NCBI RefSeq assembly: GCF_018991925.1
Contig: NW_024755055.1
Coordinates: forward strand, 439,496-503,495
Length of the DNA: 64,000 nt
DNA from: Homarus americanus
Taxonomy: Eukaryota; Arthropoda; Malacostraca; Decapoda; Nephropidae
Direction of reading: 5' to 3'
The position numbers and the translations under genes are program-made. Shown here one piece after another: positions 24,396 through 35,310 of the stretch (position 1 is the stretch's first letter; every line of letters begins with the position of its first letter). Under the pieces are notes generated by a model, which was not told where the DNA came from, searched no databases, and saw only the letters and a list, made by a program, of their open reading frames with translations.

Positions 24396-24582
24396 CATAT
24401 TTTGGTACAAGATAATTGAGTTTTTATTAATTACAACCCAAACACCTTGAAACACAGGTATGAAATTGGTTTGCGCTGAGTCAAGTCTTGTGGGGTGGGT
24501 GGGGGGGGGGGATGAGGCAAAATAGTGTTATGCTTTGATGAATTGGAGACTTGGTGTACAGGTGTGTATGTCTGTCTGTCTG

Positions 24583-24613
<31 letters not shown>

Positions 24614-24689
24614 TTTTGTTTGGGTGTGTTTACAAAGATGTTTTTACTTAGATAGGTCGACAATATGCCCTGTTAATTGGTTTATAGTG

Positions 24690-24985
24690 CCAAATAGACG
24701 GTAATAGTGCCAGATGTTAGACGGTAATAGTGCCAAATAGACGGTAATAGTGCCAGATGTTAGACGGTAATAGTGCCCAATAGACGGTAATAGTGCCAGA
24801 TGTTAGACGGTAATAGTGCCAGATGTTAGAGATGTTAGTAGGATTTGGTAATAGTGCCAGACGGTATGAAAATATTAGTAGATGTTAGACTTGGGTAAGG
24901 TGCCAGATGTTAGATTTGCATGAAAAGCAGATGTTAGACGGTAATAGTGCCAGATGTTAGACGGTAATAGTGTCAGACGGGATTA
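24690..24985. repeat. 23-bp minisatellite
   Basis: About eleven units of GACGGTAATAGTGCCAGATG plus TTA, in full and shortened (CAAATA) versions. Central copies are scrambled by indels. A (TCTG)n run at about 24567-24608 lies just upstream. Confidence 0.9.
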
Positions 24986-25467
24986 ATGCCTTGCCAAATA
25001 TTTCTTCACTAATAGAATGTTAAATATAAATTACTAAAACCTTTAATTAATTTATAAAAATTTTAGAACTTAAATAAATTTATATAAACTGGTTATTTTT
25101 TTTTAAATATATAAATGTCGTTGATTTATATTCAAATTTGTTTTGTGAAATGAAAAATCTGCCTTCAAATCATCATCCATTTGTCAATAACTCATGAATT
25201 TAATTATTATTTTAAAGATTATTATTTTTTATTAATTTATCACTTTCATAAATTAAATTAAATACGGTTATTGAGCTTGGTGATTACAGTTATTGAAGGG
25301 AAATTATTTAAAAAGTTTTCTCATTAAGTCGTAGTCAGGGTCAGGAGTACAGTATCGGACACGGGGTTGCTTGACGAGGTAAACAAACACAGAGATACAG
25401 TTTATTCTCAGAGGCTGTTTACTTTCTCCTCTATTTCGTCAAACTTACTTGAGGAGTTTGTCTTTGG

Positions 25468-25985
25468 GAGCATCAAGGAGCATTCTGAGAGGGGGGGGGG
25501 AGGAGAGGGGTTTGTAAGAGCATCAAGGAGCACATTCTGGGAGGGGGGGGGAGGAGAGGTGGGGTTTGTAAGAGCATCAAGGAGCATTCTTGAGGGGGGA
25601 AGAGGAGAGGGGGTTTGTAAGAGCACATCAAGGGACATTCTGGGAGGGGGGGGAGGGGGTTTGTAAGAGCATCAAGGAGCATTCTGGGAGGGGGGTGGAG
25701 GAGAGGGGTTGAAGGAGCATCAAGGAGCATTCTGGAGAGGGGGGAGAGAGGGAGAGGGGTTTGTAAGACAGATCCATGAGCACTCCTGGGAGGTGGGGGG
25801 AGGAGAGGGGGGTTTGTAAGAGCATCATGAGCATTCTGGGGAGGGGGGAGGAGAGGGGTTTGTAAGAGCATCAAGGAGCATTCTGGGGAGGGGGGGGGAG
25901 GAGAGGGGCTTCAGGGGCACATCAAGGACATCTCTGGGAGGGGGAGGGGGGGTGTGTAAGAGCATCAAGGAGCATTCTGAGGGGA
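25468..25985. repeat. G-rich minisatellite, roughly 50-60 bp unit
   Basis: About nine units, each pairing a poly-G run (GGGAGGGGGGGGGAGGAGAG) with TTTGTAAGAGCATCAAGGAG and CATTCT. The G-runs lie on the sense strand of unc-13, so nascent RNA and the displaced strand could form G-quadruplexes. Confidence 0.93.
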
Positions 25986-26229
25986 GGAGGGAGAGAAAAT
26001 GGAAGGGAAGCGAGACGGAAAAATGGAATGGGTAAAGTTAGGATGTAAAAGAAACCAGCGGGAAAGGGAGGAAGGTGGGTAAGGCAAGGGAGATAAAAGG
26101 GAGGGAAGAAGGGAAATATGGGAAAGGGAGGAAGGGAGGAGGGAAAATAAGGGAGGGAGGAAAGAAAGGTAAGAGAAAGTAGAGAGAGTCACAGCACGAA
26201 GGAAATAGGGGAGATAATTAAAGAGAATG

Positions 26230-26267
<38 letters not shown>

Positions 26268-26394
26268 TAAATGAGGAAGAAGAAGGGAAGAGACGAATAT
26301 GATAAAAAAAAGAATTAGAATGAAAGAGTAAACAGGGAGGACGAGGAGGAAGACGATGATGAGGAAGAGAAGGAGGAGGAAGAGAAGAGGGGAG

Positions 26395-26800
26395 GGGGGG
26401 TACAGAAGGAGGAAGAGGTAACGGGAGGAGGAGGAGAAGGAGGGGTGAGGGGGTCCACGGGGGGGAGGAAGAGAGGGGGTCCACGGGAGAGGGAGGGGTG
26501 AGAGGGGAGGAAGACAGGGGGTCCAGGGGGGAGGGGTGAGAGGGGGAGGAGGGTGAAGAGAGGGGGGTCCACGGGGGGAGGTGAGGGAGAGAGGGGGTCC
26601 ACGGGGGGAGGTATGAGAGGGGGTCCACGGGGGGAGGTGGAGGAGGAAGAGAGGGGTCCACGGGGGAGAGGCGAGAGGGGGAGGAGGAAGAGAGGGGGTC
26701 CACGGGGAGGAGCAGAAGGAGGGGGAGGAGGAAGAGAGAGGGGGTCCACGGGGAGGAGAGCAGAAGGAGGGGGAGGAGGAAGAGAGGGGTCCACGTGGGG
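26395..26800. repeat. G-rich minisatellite with GGGGGTCCACGG core
   Basis: Ten or more copies of a variable 30-45 bp unit with GAGAGGGGGTCCACGGGG and GGAGGAGGAAGA spacers. The region from about 25986 to 26395 is purine-rich and includes (GA)n at about 26232-26262. Confidence 0.9.
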
Positions 26801-26924
26801 AGGGGTCAAATTAGAGCCAACGACCATTCTGGCATATGTCTTATCAATAGAGATGATTAGAATGACGTCATCATCTTACTATCCTTAGTGACCTTTTCTA
26901 AGTATGTGACCTGAGTTGGACCTA

Positions 26925-27240
26925 TAATACGCACATACGCACCTATAAAACGTACATACAACCCTATAATACGCACATACGCCCCTATAATACGCACATA
27001 AGCCCCTATAATATGCACATAAGCCCCTATAATACGCACATACGCCTCTACTAACGCACATACGCCTCTACAAACGCACATACGCCTCTACAAACGCACA
27101 TACGCCCCTATAATACGCACATAAGCCCCGATAATATGCACATACACTTCTACAAAAGCACATACGCTCCTATAAAATGCACATACAACCCTATAATACG
27201 CACATACGCCCCTACGCACATACGCCTCTACATACGCCCA
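26925..27240. repeat. About 21-bp minisatellite
   Basis: Roughly 14 copies of CCCCTATAATACGCACATAC-type units with CTACAAACGC variants. Confidence 0.92.
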
Positions 27241-27264
27241 TATAAACAGCCATCAACTACGTCA

Positions 27265-27385
27265 GGAGCCAAGTTCACCAATAAAACACGATAGGGGGTC
27301 GATTCTTGTCCGAGCACAGCCAATCATATCCCTGGATGATGACGAGGGTTGTTGTCATTGGCTGGGAGAATAGTGTATGTTGTTA
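27265..27385. promoter_or_regulatory. CCAAT-box cluster
   Basis: CCAATAAAACACG, GCCAATCATATCC and an inverted ATTGGCTGGG box within about 90 bp, plus GATGATGACGAGG. It resembles the CRE/CCAAT region at 22865-23165 but lacks a full CRE palindrome. Weak evidence on its own. Confidence 0.25.
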
Positions 27386-27436
27386 TGGGGGAAGGTATAG
27401 AAGATCCCCCTATGAAATATTATATCGAAATGAAGT

Positions 27437-27482
<46 letters not shown>
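27437..27482. repeat. (GT)n microsatellite
   Basis: About 23 uninterrupted GT units, 165 bp upstream of the next unc-13 exon. Confidence 0.97.
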
Positions 27483-27484
<2 letters not shown>

Positions 27485-27647
27485 ATGTCTTTATATATAT
27501 ACATACGTCTTGTCTAAACCCACTCTAGCCCTGACACCAATTCACAACCCACCACCCAACCCACTCCCCACCCCACCAACCCACACTCCCACCCCACCCC
27601 ACCCCACCCACCAACCCACGACTAACGCCCACGCTTACCCACTTCAG

Positions 27648-27768
27648 GAGCGGCAGAGAAGAGCAGTAAACATGGTGCAGAAGATAAAACCAATAATATT
27701 ATCGCCGCCATGAAGGAAAGAATGAAGAAAAGAGAGTTGGAGACGCCAGAAATCTTCGAGCTTATTAG
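27648..27768 (+). CDS. unc-13: unc-13 exon: C1-C2B linker helix
   Basis: Encodes about 40 residues beginning [19 protein letters not shown] and ending PEIFELIR. This is the conserved charged helix joining C1 to C2B in Munc13 proteins. It enters in phase 1 (A|GA) after CACTTCAG and leaves in phase 2 (ATTAG|GTACGT), so it must join an exon that completes the Arg codon with one base. Two such exons follow downstream. A C-rich run (about 27525-27640) precedes the acceptor. Confidence 0.96.
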
Positions 27769-28449
27769 GTACGTGTTGGCCTAGTGTTTACCGTAGGATT
27801 CTCGCCCTTGTGGAGTCTACGCCCGGGTGTACTTTGTTTTGTTTTGGTCTAGAGGTATTATAGTGCTATGTGGTGGAAAATTCTTAATATTGTTAATTTT
27901 CGATTTTTTTTTTTTAAGTTCGTGTTTCTTGGTGTTAAGTCTTACGATTCTCGCCTTTATGGTGTTTTAGGGGAACTATAATGTTATATAGGGGGTATGA
28001 TAGTGCTATGTGGTAAGAAATGTTAATTGTTTAACTTTACAGGTCATGTTGTTTTGGTCTGGGGGCAAGGTAGTGCGATGTGATTAAAGAGTCGATTAGT
28101 TTTCTATCTACGAGGATATTTTAAGGTCGTTAACCTATACAGACACCTAAGGATTATCGACCTAATCCAAGTTTTCCGTCTGGGAATAATACAGTGCTAT
28201 ACCATGACCGCTTTTAAATTATTGTTATTGTTGTTTTGAAGTTAAGTGCGTTTTTCTTCACTAATACCTATTGATATTCGCTCTTACGGGTTTAATATAA
28301 ATCCTCCGGGGGAATATAAGACTGTATCACGTAAACATTTATTTTTTCTATATTTTTTTTTCAGACTAATTAATGATATTGGAAAACACAAATTTGTTTC
28401 GCCGTGAAAAAAAAAATTAAAAAAAAATTCCCATCGAGGCAAGGGTGAT

Positions 28450-28450
<1 letters not shown>
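27769..28450. other. Intron; no gene seen
   Basis: T-rich unique sequence with weak repeated phrases (GGGTATGATAGTGCTATGTGG). No exon-like segment. Confidence 0.6.

Positions 28451-28536
<86 letters not shown>
28451..28536. repeat. (CT)n microsatellite, 43 units
   Basis: Uninterrupted CT dinucleotides for about 86 bp. A (CA)n run at about 28629-28655 and another at 28893-28927 lie nearby. Confidence 0.97.
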
Positions 28537-28537
<1 letters not shown>

Positions 28538-28621
28538 TCCGTTACCTCAGTCGGCTTGGGTATTTGTATTTCATCTTGTCAATTCTCCAGAGGGTGAAGT
28601 AATCCCGAGTATGACCCCACG

Positions 28622-28653
<32 letters not shown>

Positions 28654-28999
28654 AGAAGGAATTTTTGAAGTTTCTTGCCTTAAATTCCAATGGTGGACCC
28701 AACTGCGGGGAAATAATCTGAGAATTTTTCGGTGTTTGTGGTTGGGATTATTTCTTTCTTTATATCTTCTATATCTTCCTTCCTTCCCTCCCTCCCTCCC
28801 TCATTCCTTCTCATCTCCCCTCTCTCCTTACCCTCCCCCAGCTCCTCTCCTCCCAGAATTAAAAGCTATTAGTGTCTAAATTGTCTCATCAACTACACAC
28901 ACACACACACACGCACACACACACACAGAGAAACACTTTATTCTTAGTGTCTTTATTATATTCGTCTTGAGAGCAGTTGTATGATTATTCTCCTAAGTA

Positions 29000-29046
29000 C
29001 CTAACCTAACCTAACCTTAACCTAACCTAACCTAACCTAACCTAAC
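29000..29046. repeat. CCTAA (TTAGG complement) telomere-like repeats
   Basis: About nine CCTAA units with one CCTTAA, in the orientation opposite to the TTAGG blocks at 3.2 and 6.4 kb. Confidence 0.85.
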
Positions 29047-30319
29047 TACAGCCTAATCTAACCACAAAAAAAGGATCTCGAACTCTCAGTAACGAAGCAC
29101 AGGGAGTTAGGTGGATCCATTCGTCCATCCATTCAACTTTCAATTCCCAACTCTTCCCGAAGTTTGTAACAGTTGCCCAATTGCTTCGTCGTCCTGGGTA
29201 GTCGTGGGTCAGGGTGGGTCAAGGGTCGTGTGTGGGAAGTAGGTGTTCTTTGGTTGAGAGTGAGTCGTGGTGGCGGCACTTTTGAATTTAAGTCTAGTTC
29301 GGCAGCGCTACTTTTGAATTTTAGTTATCATTCACAGGCGGTACTTTTGAATCGAATTTATCAGTTGTGGTACTTTTTTTTATCACTTATACAGTTTACA
29401 CAGGCGGCTATTTTGACTCAGAGTTATCTTACCTTGGCGGCACTTTTGAATTATAGTTTTCGTTCATATTTAGGGGGGCAGGAATGGACGAAATTAATAT
29501 GAAATTCCCGATGTAATACTTAAGAGTTTTTCGTCGTGATTATGAATAGACAAAATGCGTTGCTTATTTGTTTTAAAGAAGATGAAAAAATACGTTATAT
29601 GCTGAATCTATACATATGTATGTATTGTGTATACAGCATAAAGTATACACATACATATATAGAATTTCTGAATTAAATACTGGAAAACAATAACTTCAAA
29701 GATATTGGACATTTTTTTCTTGTCAATTTTTTTTCTTCAAATATCGAAAAACAGAAACAAATATAGTTAAGGTCTTTGAAAAGTCTTACTAACAATCAAT
29801 TCATGGTCTAATCACCAGAACTTCAGCAAATTATACTGTACTTGGAACTCTACACGCATGACTGTAATTACAGGTGTGTGTAGCTCTAACCAGGTGTGTG
29901 ATAATCATAACTACCTTGCTCATAAGTCCTACATTCTCAAGCATCATAGACTATTGTCCTCATTACGGGACCGCGTTATAACCATGCCACTCCAAGCTGG
30001 TAGTAATTATGCTCTGATCATATACAAGTACAGTCAAAAATAAACCTACACTTTATTTCAATTTCCATCATTCTTTTCTATTTTAATGATTATATTTACA
30101 TTTACAAACTCATTATATCTACAAGTTAGAGAAAAAAAATATATGTAGATTGTTGTAAAAAAAAATATTCTCCATAGGTTCTTCTGAAAACATAAACTCA
30201 AGACATAATGGAAGAGATAATTTGGTGTTAATTTTGCCATAGAATATTTTTTCAAGTCTTTCAAAACACCATAGAATCGCTATTTTTTTTCTTCATATTC
30301 TGGCAATGAAAAACAAGAA
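29047..30319. other. Intron; no gene seen
   Basis: AT-rich, with repeated GGCGGCACTTTTGAATT phrases at 29270-29460 and an imperfect inverted repeat around TATGTATGTATTGTGTATAC at 29610-29655. Confidence 0.5.
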
Positions 30320-31172
30320 CAGTTATTTGTTATGAATAGTGTAACAAGAACAGGTTATTATAATGAATAGTGTAACAAGAACAGGTTAATATAATGAATA
30401 GTGTAACAAGAACAGGTTAATATATTGAATAGTGTAACAAGAACAGGTTAATATAATGAATAGTGTAACAAGAACAGGTTATTATAATGAATAGTGTAAC
30501 GAACAGGTTATTATAATGAATAGTGTAACAAGAACAGGTTAATATAATGAATAGTGTAACAAGAACAGGTTAATATAATGAATAGTGTAACAAGAACAGG
30601 TTAATATAATGAATAGTGTAACAAGAACAAGTTATTATAATGAATAGTGTAACAAGAACAGCTTATTATAATGAATAGTGTAACAAGAACAGCTTATTAT
30701 AATGAATAGTGTAACAAGAACAGCTTATTATAATGAATAATTATAAAGAACAGTTAATATAATGAATAGTGTAACAAGAACAGGTTAATATAATGAATAG
30801 TGTAACAGAACAGGTTATTATAATAATAGTGTAACAAGAACAGGTTATTATAATGAATAGTGTAACAAGAACAGGTTAATATAATGAATAGTGTAACAAG
30901 AACAGGTTAATATAATGAATAGTGTAACAAGAACAGGTTAATATAATGAATAGTGTAACAAGAACAAGTTATTATAATGAATAGTGTAACAAGAACAGCT
31001 TATTATAATGAATAGTGTAACAAGAACAGCTTATTATAATGAATAGTGTAACAAGAACAGCTTATTATAATGAATAGTGTAACAAGAACAGCTTATTATA
31101 ATGAATAGTGTAACAAGAACAGCTTATTATAATGAATAGTGTAACAAGAACAGCTTAATATAATGAATAGTG
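30320..31172. repeat. 31-bp minisatellite
   Basis: About 27 tandem copies of a 31-bp unit starting AATAGTGTAACAAGAACAGG and ending TTAATATAATG. Variants (TTATTA, AGCTT, AAGTT) occur in the same order twice, indicating duplication of multi-unit blocks. Confidence 0.95.
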
Positions 31173-31608
31173 TCGGAATAATATGTTTAATTTATCGTGT
31201 GGTTAAGTATTAAGGAGTATAAGAGTAATATTAGGGTATCAGTGTTAATATTTACTAATACTGTGGGTGATAAAACATATACCAAATATAAGGTATAGAT
31301 TTTATTGGTATATTTCTCAGGATATACTAAGCCATTGTCGAAATATATTCAGTATAAGGTGTAAATATTTGTGGTATGTTTCATAGTATATACGTCAGCC
31401 AATATAGACCAGGTATATGCAGTATAAGGTATATATTATAATTATATACCGTTAAGGATATATGGTTTTATTTGGATATATTTAAGACATTATTTTAAGT
31501 TCAGTAGTCATATGTCTATTTTAAGTAACCTTTTTTTGTCTTACGTTTCTTCACAAGACAAGAAACTTCAATATAATTTGTCTTCATTCTTGTTATTTTA
31601 GTTAGAGA

Positions 31609-31610
<2 letters not shown>

Positions 31611-31671
<61 letters not shown>

Positions 31672-31790
31672 GCATCACCTGAAGATTAGTCACCCTCTTG
31701 CTAATTAGGGCAATGAAGTTAGGTTAGGTTAGGTTAAGTTAAGTTAAGTTAAGGGTGGTTGATCTGTAGGTGAAATAAGCTGGGTTAAGT
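31611..31790. repeat. (ATT)n and short TTAGG/TTAAG run
   Basis: About 20 ATT units at 31611-31671, followed at 31718-31755 by GTTAGGTTAGGTTAAGTTAAG, a degenerate telomere-like motif. Confidence 0.85.
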
Positions 31791-32373
31791 TAGGTTACCT
31801 GGGATGGTGATTCTTCAGGTGAACTTAATTAGGTGTTAATGAAGCATAAAGTAATTTGATTTTTCCTTAAGTATTATAAGTTATTCAGAATTACTTAGAG
31901 CACAGTGATGGTAGATTTTTATAAGTTAATTTAAGTAATGATAGATATAGTACTGTACTGTAATTGCAAGTGTATATAACCTAATTTTTCCTTATACTGT
32001 AACAGAGTTTTAGTGTAATATAGTAATTTAACAGTATAAGTATTGTATAAGAGTATATTAATTTTAAACTTTTTGCGGTATTTTCATTATTTTTAGTCAT
32101 TTATTTTTGAAGAATTTGCTAGTTTGGTATTTTAATATTATAATTATTGTTGTATACATACGTTGTCTCAATCAAGTCTGGCATGCGGATGTTTCCTTTC
32201 AGACTCAGTACTGTATTATTGTAGTATTGGATTCACCCGAGTGGAGTCAGATTCCCTTTCAGTGACCATAGTATGAGTTTAAAAAGAGCCATCCTGGGCT
32301 ACTCTAGGTGGGATGGGCCATAGCCTCTTCTTCCCCTGCAAGCAGAGATGAACTTTATTTCTCCAATAAATAG
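31791..32373. other. Intron; no gene seen
   Basis: AT-rich unique sequence ahead of the first alternative exon. The final 30 bp (AACTTTATTTCTCC) provide its pyrimidine tract. Confidence 0.6.
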
Positions 32374-32480
32374 GGATGTCTTTGGCGTGGAGGACAAGAG
32401 CCACGTAGGCCACATGATGTCGGTGAACCAATCAGTGCTTGACGGGACTAGCAAGTGGTCTGCTAAGATTGCCATCACAG
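32374..32480 (+). CDS. unc-13: unc-13 alternative exon A: C1-C2B junction
   Basis: Exactly 107 nt with acceptor AATAAATAG|G and donor ATCACAG|GTTTGT. It completes the Arg codon from 27768, then encodes 35 residues ([17 protein letters not shown] to SAKIAIT), and hands one base to the C2B exon to make Val. The [16 protein letters not shown] segment is the standard Munc13 sequence and includes the first C2B strand. Exon B at 33276 has the same length and phases and 14 of 35 identical residues. This version resembles the canonical animal Munc13 sequence more closely. Confidence 0.95.
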
Positions 32481-32989
32481 GTTTGTTTGAGTCTGCCCTC
32501 CACTTCTCTCCCGTTTCCTCCGTTTTCTCTGTTTGTCTGTATTTCTGGTTTATTTTTTACATTTTCTTTCCCCCCTTTTTGCCTTTCCTTCGTCTTCAAT
32601 GTTATGTATCGTCTCGTGTTCTGTCTCGCGTGGTGACGCCACACTACGCGATTGTGGAGACAAGTTTGTTGGGCGTAAACTTGGCTATGTTAGGCGTCAG
32701 GTGCACTTAGGCGTACGTTAGCTCAGACTGGCGTTCATCTCCGTCCGGGTGTGTGAGCTTGTATACGCCTAAACTGTCCCTGAAGCAATTAAAAATTCTA
32801 TTTCTCCAGTAATTAAAGTTAAAAATATCTATATTTCTGAAAATCACCAAATGAAAAGTGTTTTTCGGAGTAGCCAATCGTTTTCCCGCGCTTGTCTCCA
32901 TAAGATTGACGTGTTTTTGTTTGATTACACGAGACTTCATCCAACCTTCACTCTACATCACAATTGGATGTTTTTGTTACCTATCCCAG

Positions 32990-33091
32990 GGGCCATACTC
33001 GTCCTGTACAGGGAGAACTGCCCCACCATGACGGCTGTTAAGGGGAAACTTAACTACTTGGCCCAGTATGGTTGGATGACTTGCTCGTGTG
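32990..33091 (+). CDS. Possible cassette exon between alternative exons A and B
   Basis: A 102-nt stretch bounded by a good acceptor (GTTACCTATCCCAG|GG) and a mediocre donor (GTGTG|GTTAAG). It enters and leaves in phase 1, so it could sit between exon A and the C2B exon without shifting frame. The 33 full codons (AILVLYRENCPTMTAV and onward to WMTCSC) have high G/C at third positions, like the real exons and unlike the surrounding intron. Against it: I recognise no homologue, an insertion here would break the first C2B strand, and it cannot be followed by exon B in frame. Confidence 0.25.
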
Positions 33092-33275
33092 GTTAAGTCT
33101 TCACAGGATAACCGCCGTTCTACGAGAGCTGTTGTGAGCAGAGACGCTTTATTGTCGGTGTCCTTGTTTCACTGTTTTTGTTTTTTGGTTCAGTTACGTG
33201 TGTCAAGTGATGTTGTGCCATCGTTGTTGTTGTTGTTGTTGTTGTTAACCCATGTTGAATGTGCTTCTTCCACAG

Positions 33276-33382
33276 GATGACATTCAAGGTGGATCCCGAT
33301 ACCCATATAGATTCACTTGAGAAAGCTGAGGATAACGTTTTAGAGGGGACCTCCCATTGGTCTTGCAAGATTGCAACTACAG
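33276..33382 (+). CDS. unc-13: unc-13 alternative exon B: C1-C2B junction
   Basis: Exactly 107 nt with acceptor TCTTCCACAG|G and donor ACTACAG|GTCAGG. It encodes MTFKVDPDTHIDSLEKAE through VLEGTSHWSCKIATT in the same phases as exon A. Conserved positions shared with A include F3, V5, H10, the V-L-x-G-T-S core, W28, S29 and K-I-A. Substitutions change charge in the middle (EKAED in place of MSVNQ) and put Cys for Ala in the C2B strand. If A and B are spliced together the reading becomes ACA GGA TGA, an immediate stop. If both are skipped, a TAA follows nine codons into the next exon. Confidence 0.93.
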
Positions 33383-35104
33383 GTCAGGCAAAACATGTAC
33401 ATAGCATGGAGGATGGAAGTATGGAGGTGGCGGGGTGCCCTCCACCCTAACGTGTGTGCTCCACCACTTGCGGCTTGTGTTTGTTTTTTTGCTCTCTGGC
33501 TCCTCCACCTACTTCCACCCTCCCTGTATCCACCCACCACCACCACCTATACCAGTGCAACTACGCCATGGCGGCAGACAGTCTCTACTACCACTTCCTC
33601 TACTGTCCACCAGGCGGCAGCACCTCTAGTAGTACGACTGTCCACCAGGCGGCACCACTTATAGTAGCATCCGACTGACTCGTACTAACTTGTTATTTTG
33701 ATTCTATTTTTCTCCCCTTCCCCACCTTCCCGCCCTGATGATCACTTGCCTGAACTGATCCCCTGATTCTCACTGATTCTACCTCTTTATTGGTCCCTGT
33801 TGATGACCTCTCACCGTGAGGGTCTTAACAGGAGGGTCTTTAATAGTTTAAATTGACTCATTAAATATCGGTCATTGAGCCTCTTGATTACCTAATAGAA
33901 TGGCATTGACGCTTGGCATATCCGCATGATTCTAGCATATTGAAGGTGATTCGAGGATACTTTAAGGCATATTTAGCATACTTTAAATTGCCTTAAAGTT
34001 AGACTAGAACACGTCAACATGCTACTAATCACTCCATCATGTTTCTAAGTGATTCTTTCAGTAACATGATATACCTTTAGAAACCTTGTCGTGTTAAAAC
34101 ATACTTGGAGTGACCACGTATTTTTTTTATACCCCGTGGTCTAATGCTCCCGGAATGCCCCTCTATGCCCGACCCCCAGCTAGAATACTCACCATACCCT
34201 TACCTGGGCATGGTGAGGGGGGGGATCAGTAGGGTAGGGCATGACACAGGTGCCTAAAGTACCCATAGTTACCGGGATGGTCCATATTTGGGCACGTTTG
34301 CAGGTATTTTGCCCCAGTTAATTTATCATGAAGTTAACCTGCCTGATTTTAACATAAATTAACCTCCCCCAAAAAAACTAAAATATTAACACCAAAGTCG
34401 TATATCGTTAAATTTAACCTCGAGATAAACAATTATTTTTTTGGTACGACTAAATTTTTTTGAAGAACTAAATAAAAATTCAGTTTAAATTTTTTTTCCA
34501 TAGAGTTAGGTCGGAATTTTTTTATCGCCTTCCGGCTCTTGTTAAATTTGCTTTTGTTTCTTTTTGAAGGGGCAACTTGTAATAACTAACAGTAAAGTGA
34601 AATTATTGAAGATTATGATGTTAAAATACTTATAATGCTAAATGATGGGCTTCTACGTAGCATATTTGATTATTACGAAGCATGATAGCATGTTAACTTC
34701 ATGGAGGAACGAGTTACTGGTATACACAAACACACACACACACACCGGTCTAGACAATAGATATCCATCCTAGTTTACCCTAGAGTACTGTTGGTGATGA
34801 GTTAATCCTCTAGGAGTTGGTAGAGAGTAAACATGTAAACCCAAGGAGGTATAGTTTACGTAGAGCCGAGGTCAGGGGGGCTAGGTGGGGCCCGTGCTCG
34901 TATAGGGAAGTGCTGTTGGTGCTGTTTTAGTGCTTGTTGTGGCCTTACAGGGAGTAGACACGCGGTCCTTACCTTACAGTTCAAGGTTCTTCCCTCTAGA
35001 TATCGCTCATTATTCTGCATTCATGATAAAAGGCGATATTTCGTGGGAACTTATCTGGAATTGTAAGCAGTGTGACCTGTAATGTAGAGAGAGAGAGGAA
35101 AGGC
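33383..35104. other. Intron; no gene seen
   Basis: Mostly unique sequence, AT-rich after about 33800. Frames near 33430-33680 are C/T-rich translations without motifs. A short (CA)n lies at about 34730-34745. Confidence 0.55.
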
Positions 35105-35310
35105 TGTGTGTTGATTGGCTCCGAGATTAGACCGTAGGTGGATACGTCATCAGTTAAACAGTGACGTCAAACCTGATGATTGGTTAAGAGAAACTCAACC
35201 AATCACGGCGTGGTTAGAGAACTCAATCAATCACATCATGGTTCTTACGTCAATATTGATGCACTTCCCACATACCATAAATCTCATTCACCAATAAAAC
35301 ACACGGCAAA
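35105..35310. promoter_or_regulatory. CRE/CCAAT-box cluster in the intron before C2B
   Basis: Contains one full CRE palindrome TGACGTCA (35162-35169), two TACGTCA half-sites (about 35143 and 35248), two ATTGG boxes (about 35114 and 35180) and two CCAAT boxes (about 35200 and 35292), all within 200 bp. Unlike the 22.9-kb cluster it is not an obvious tandem repeat. Candidate enhancer or internal promoter; function inferred only from motif density. Confidence 0.35.

Noticed and set aside
26218..26888. Proline/serine-rich and glycine/arginine-rich frames on both strands
   Set aside because: Translations of a G-rich minisatellite, present on both strands with no domain.
30320..31172. CRISPR-like regular repeats
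   Set aside because: Copies are directly adjacent without unique spacers, the context is an animal gene intron, and the same holds for the other 18- to 52-bp arrays.
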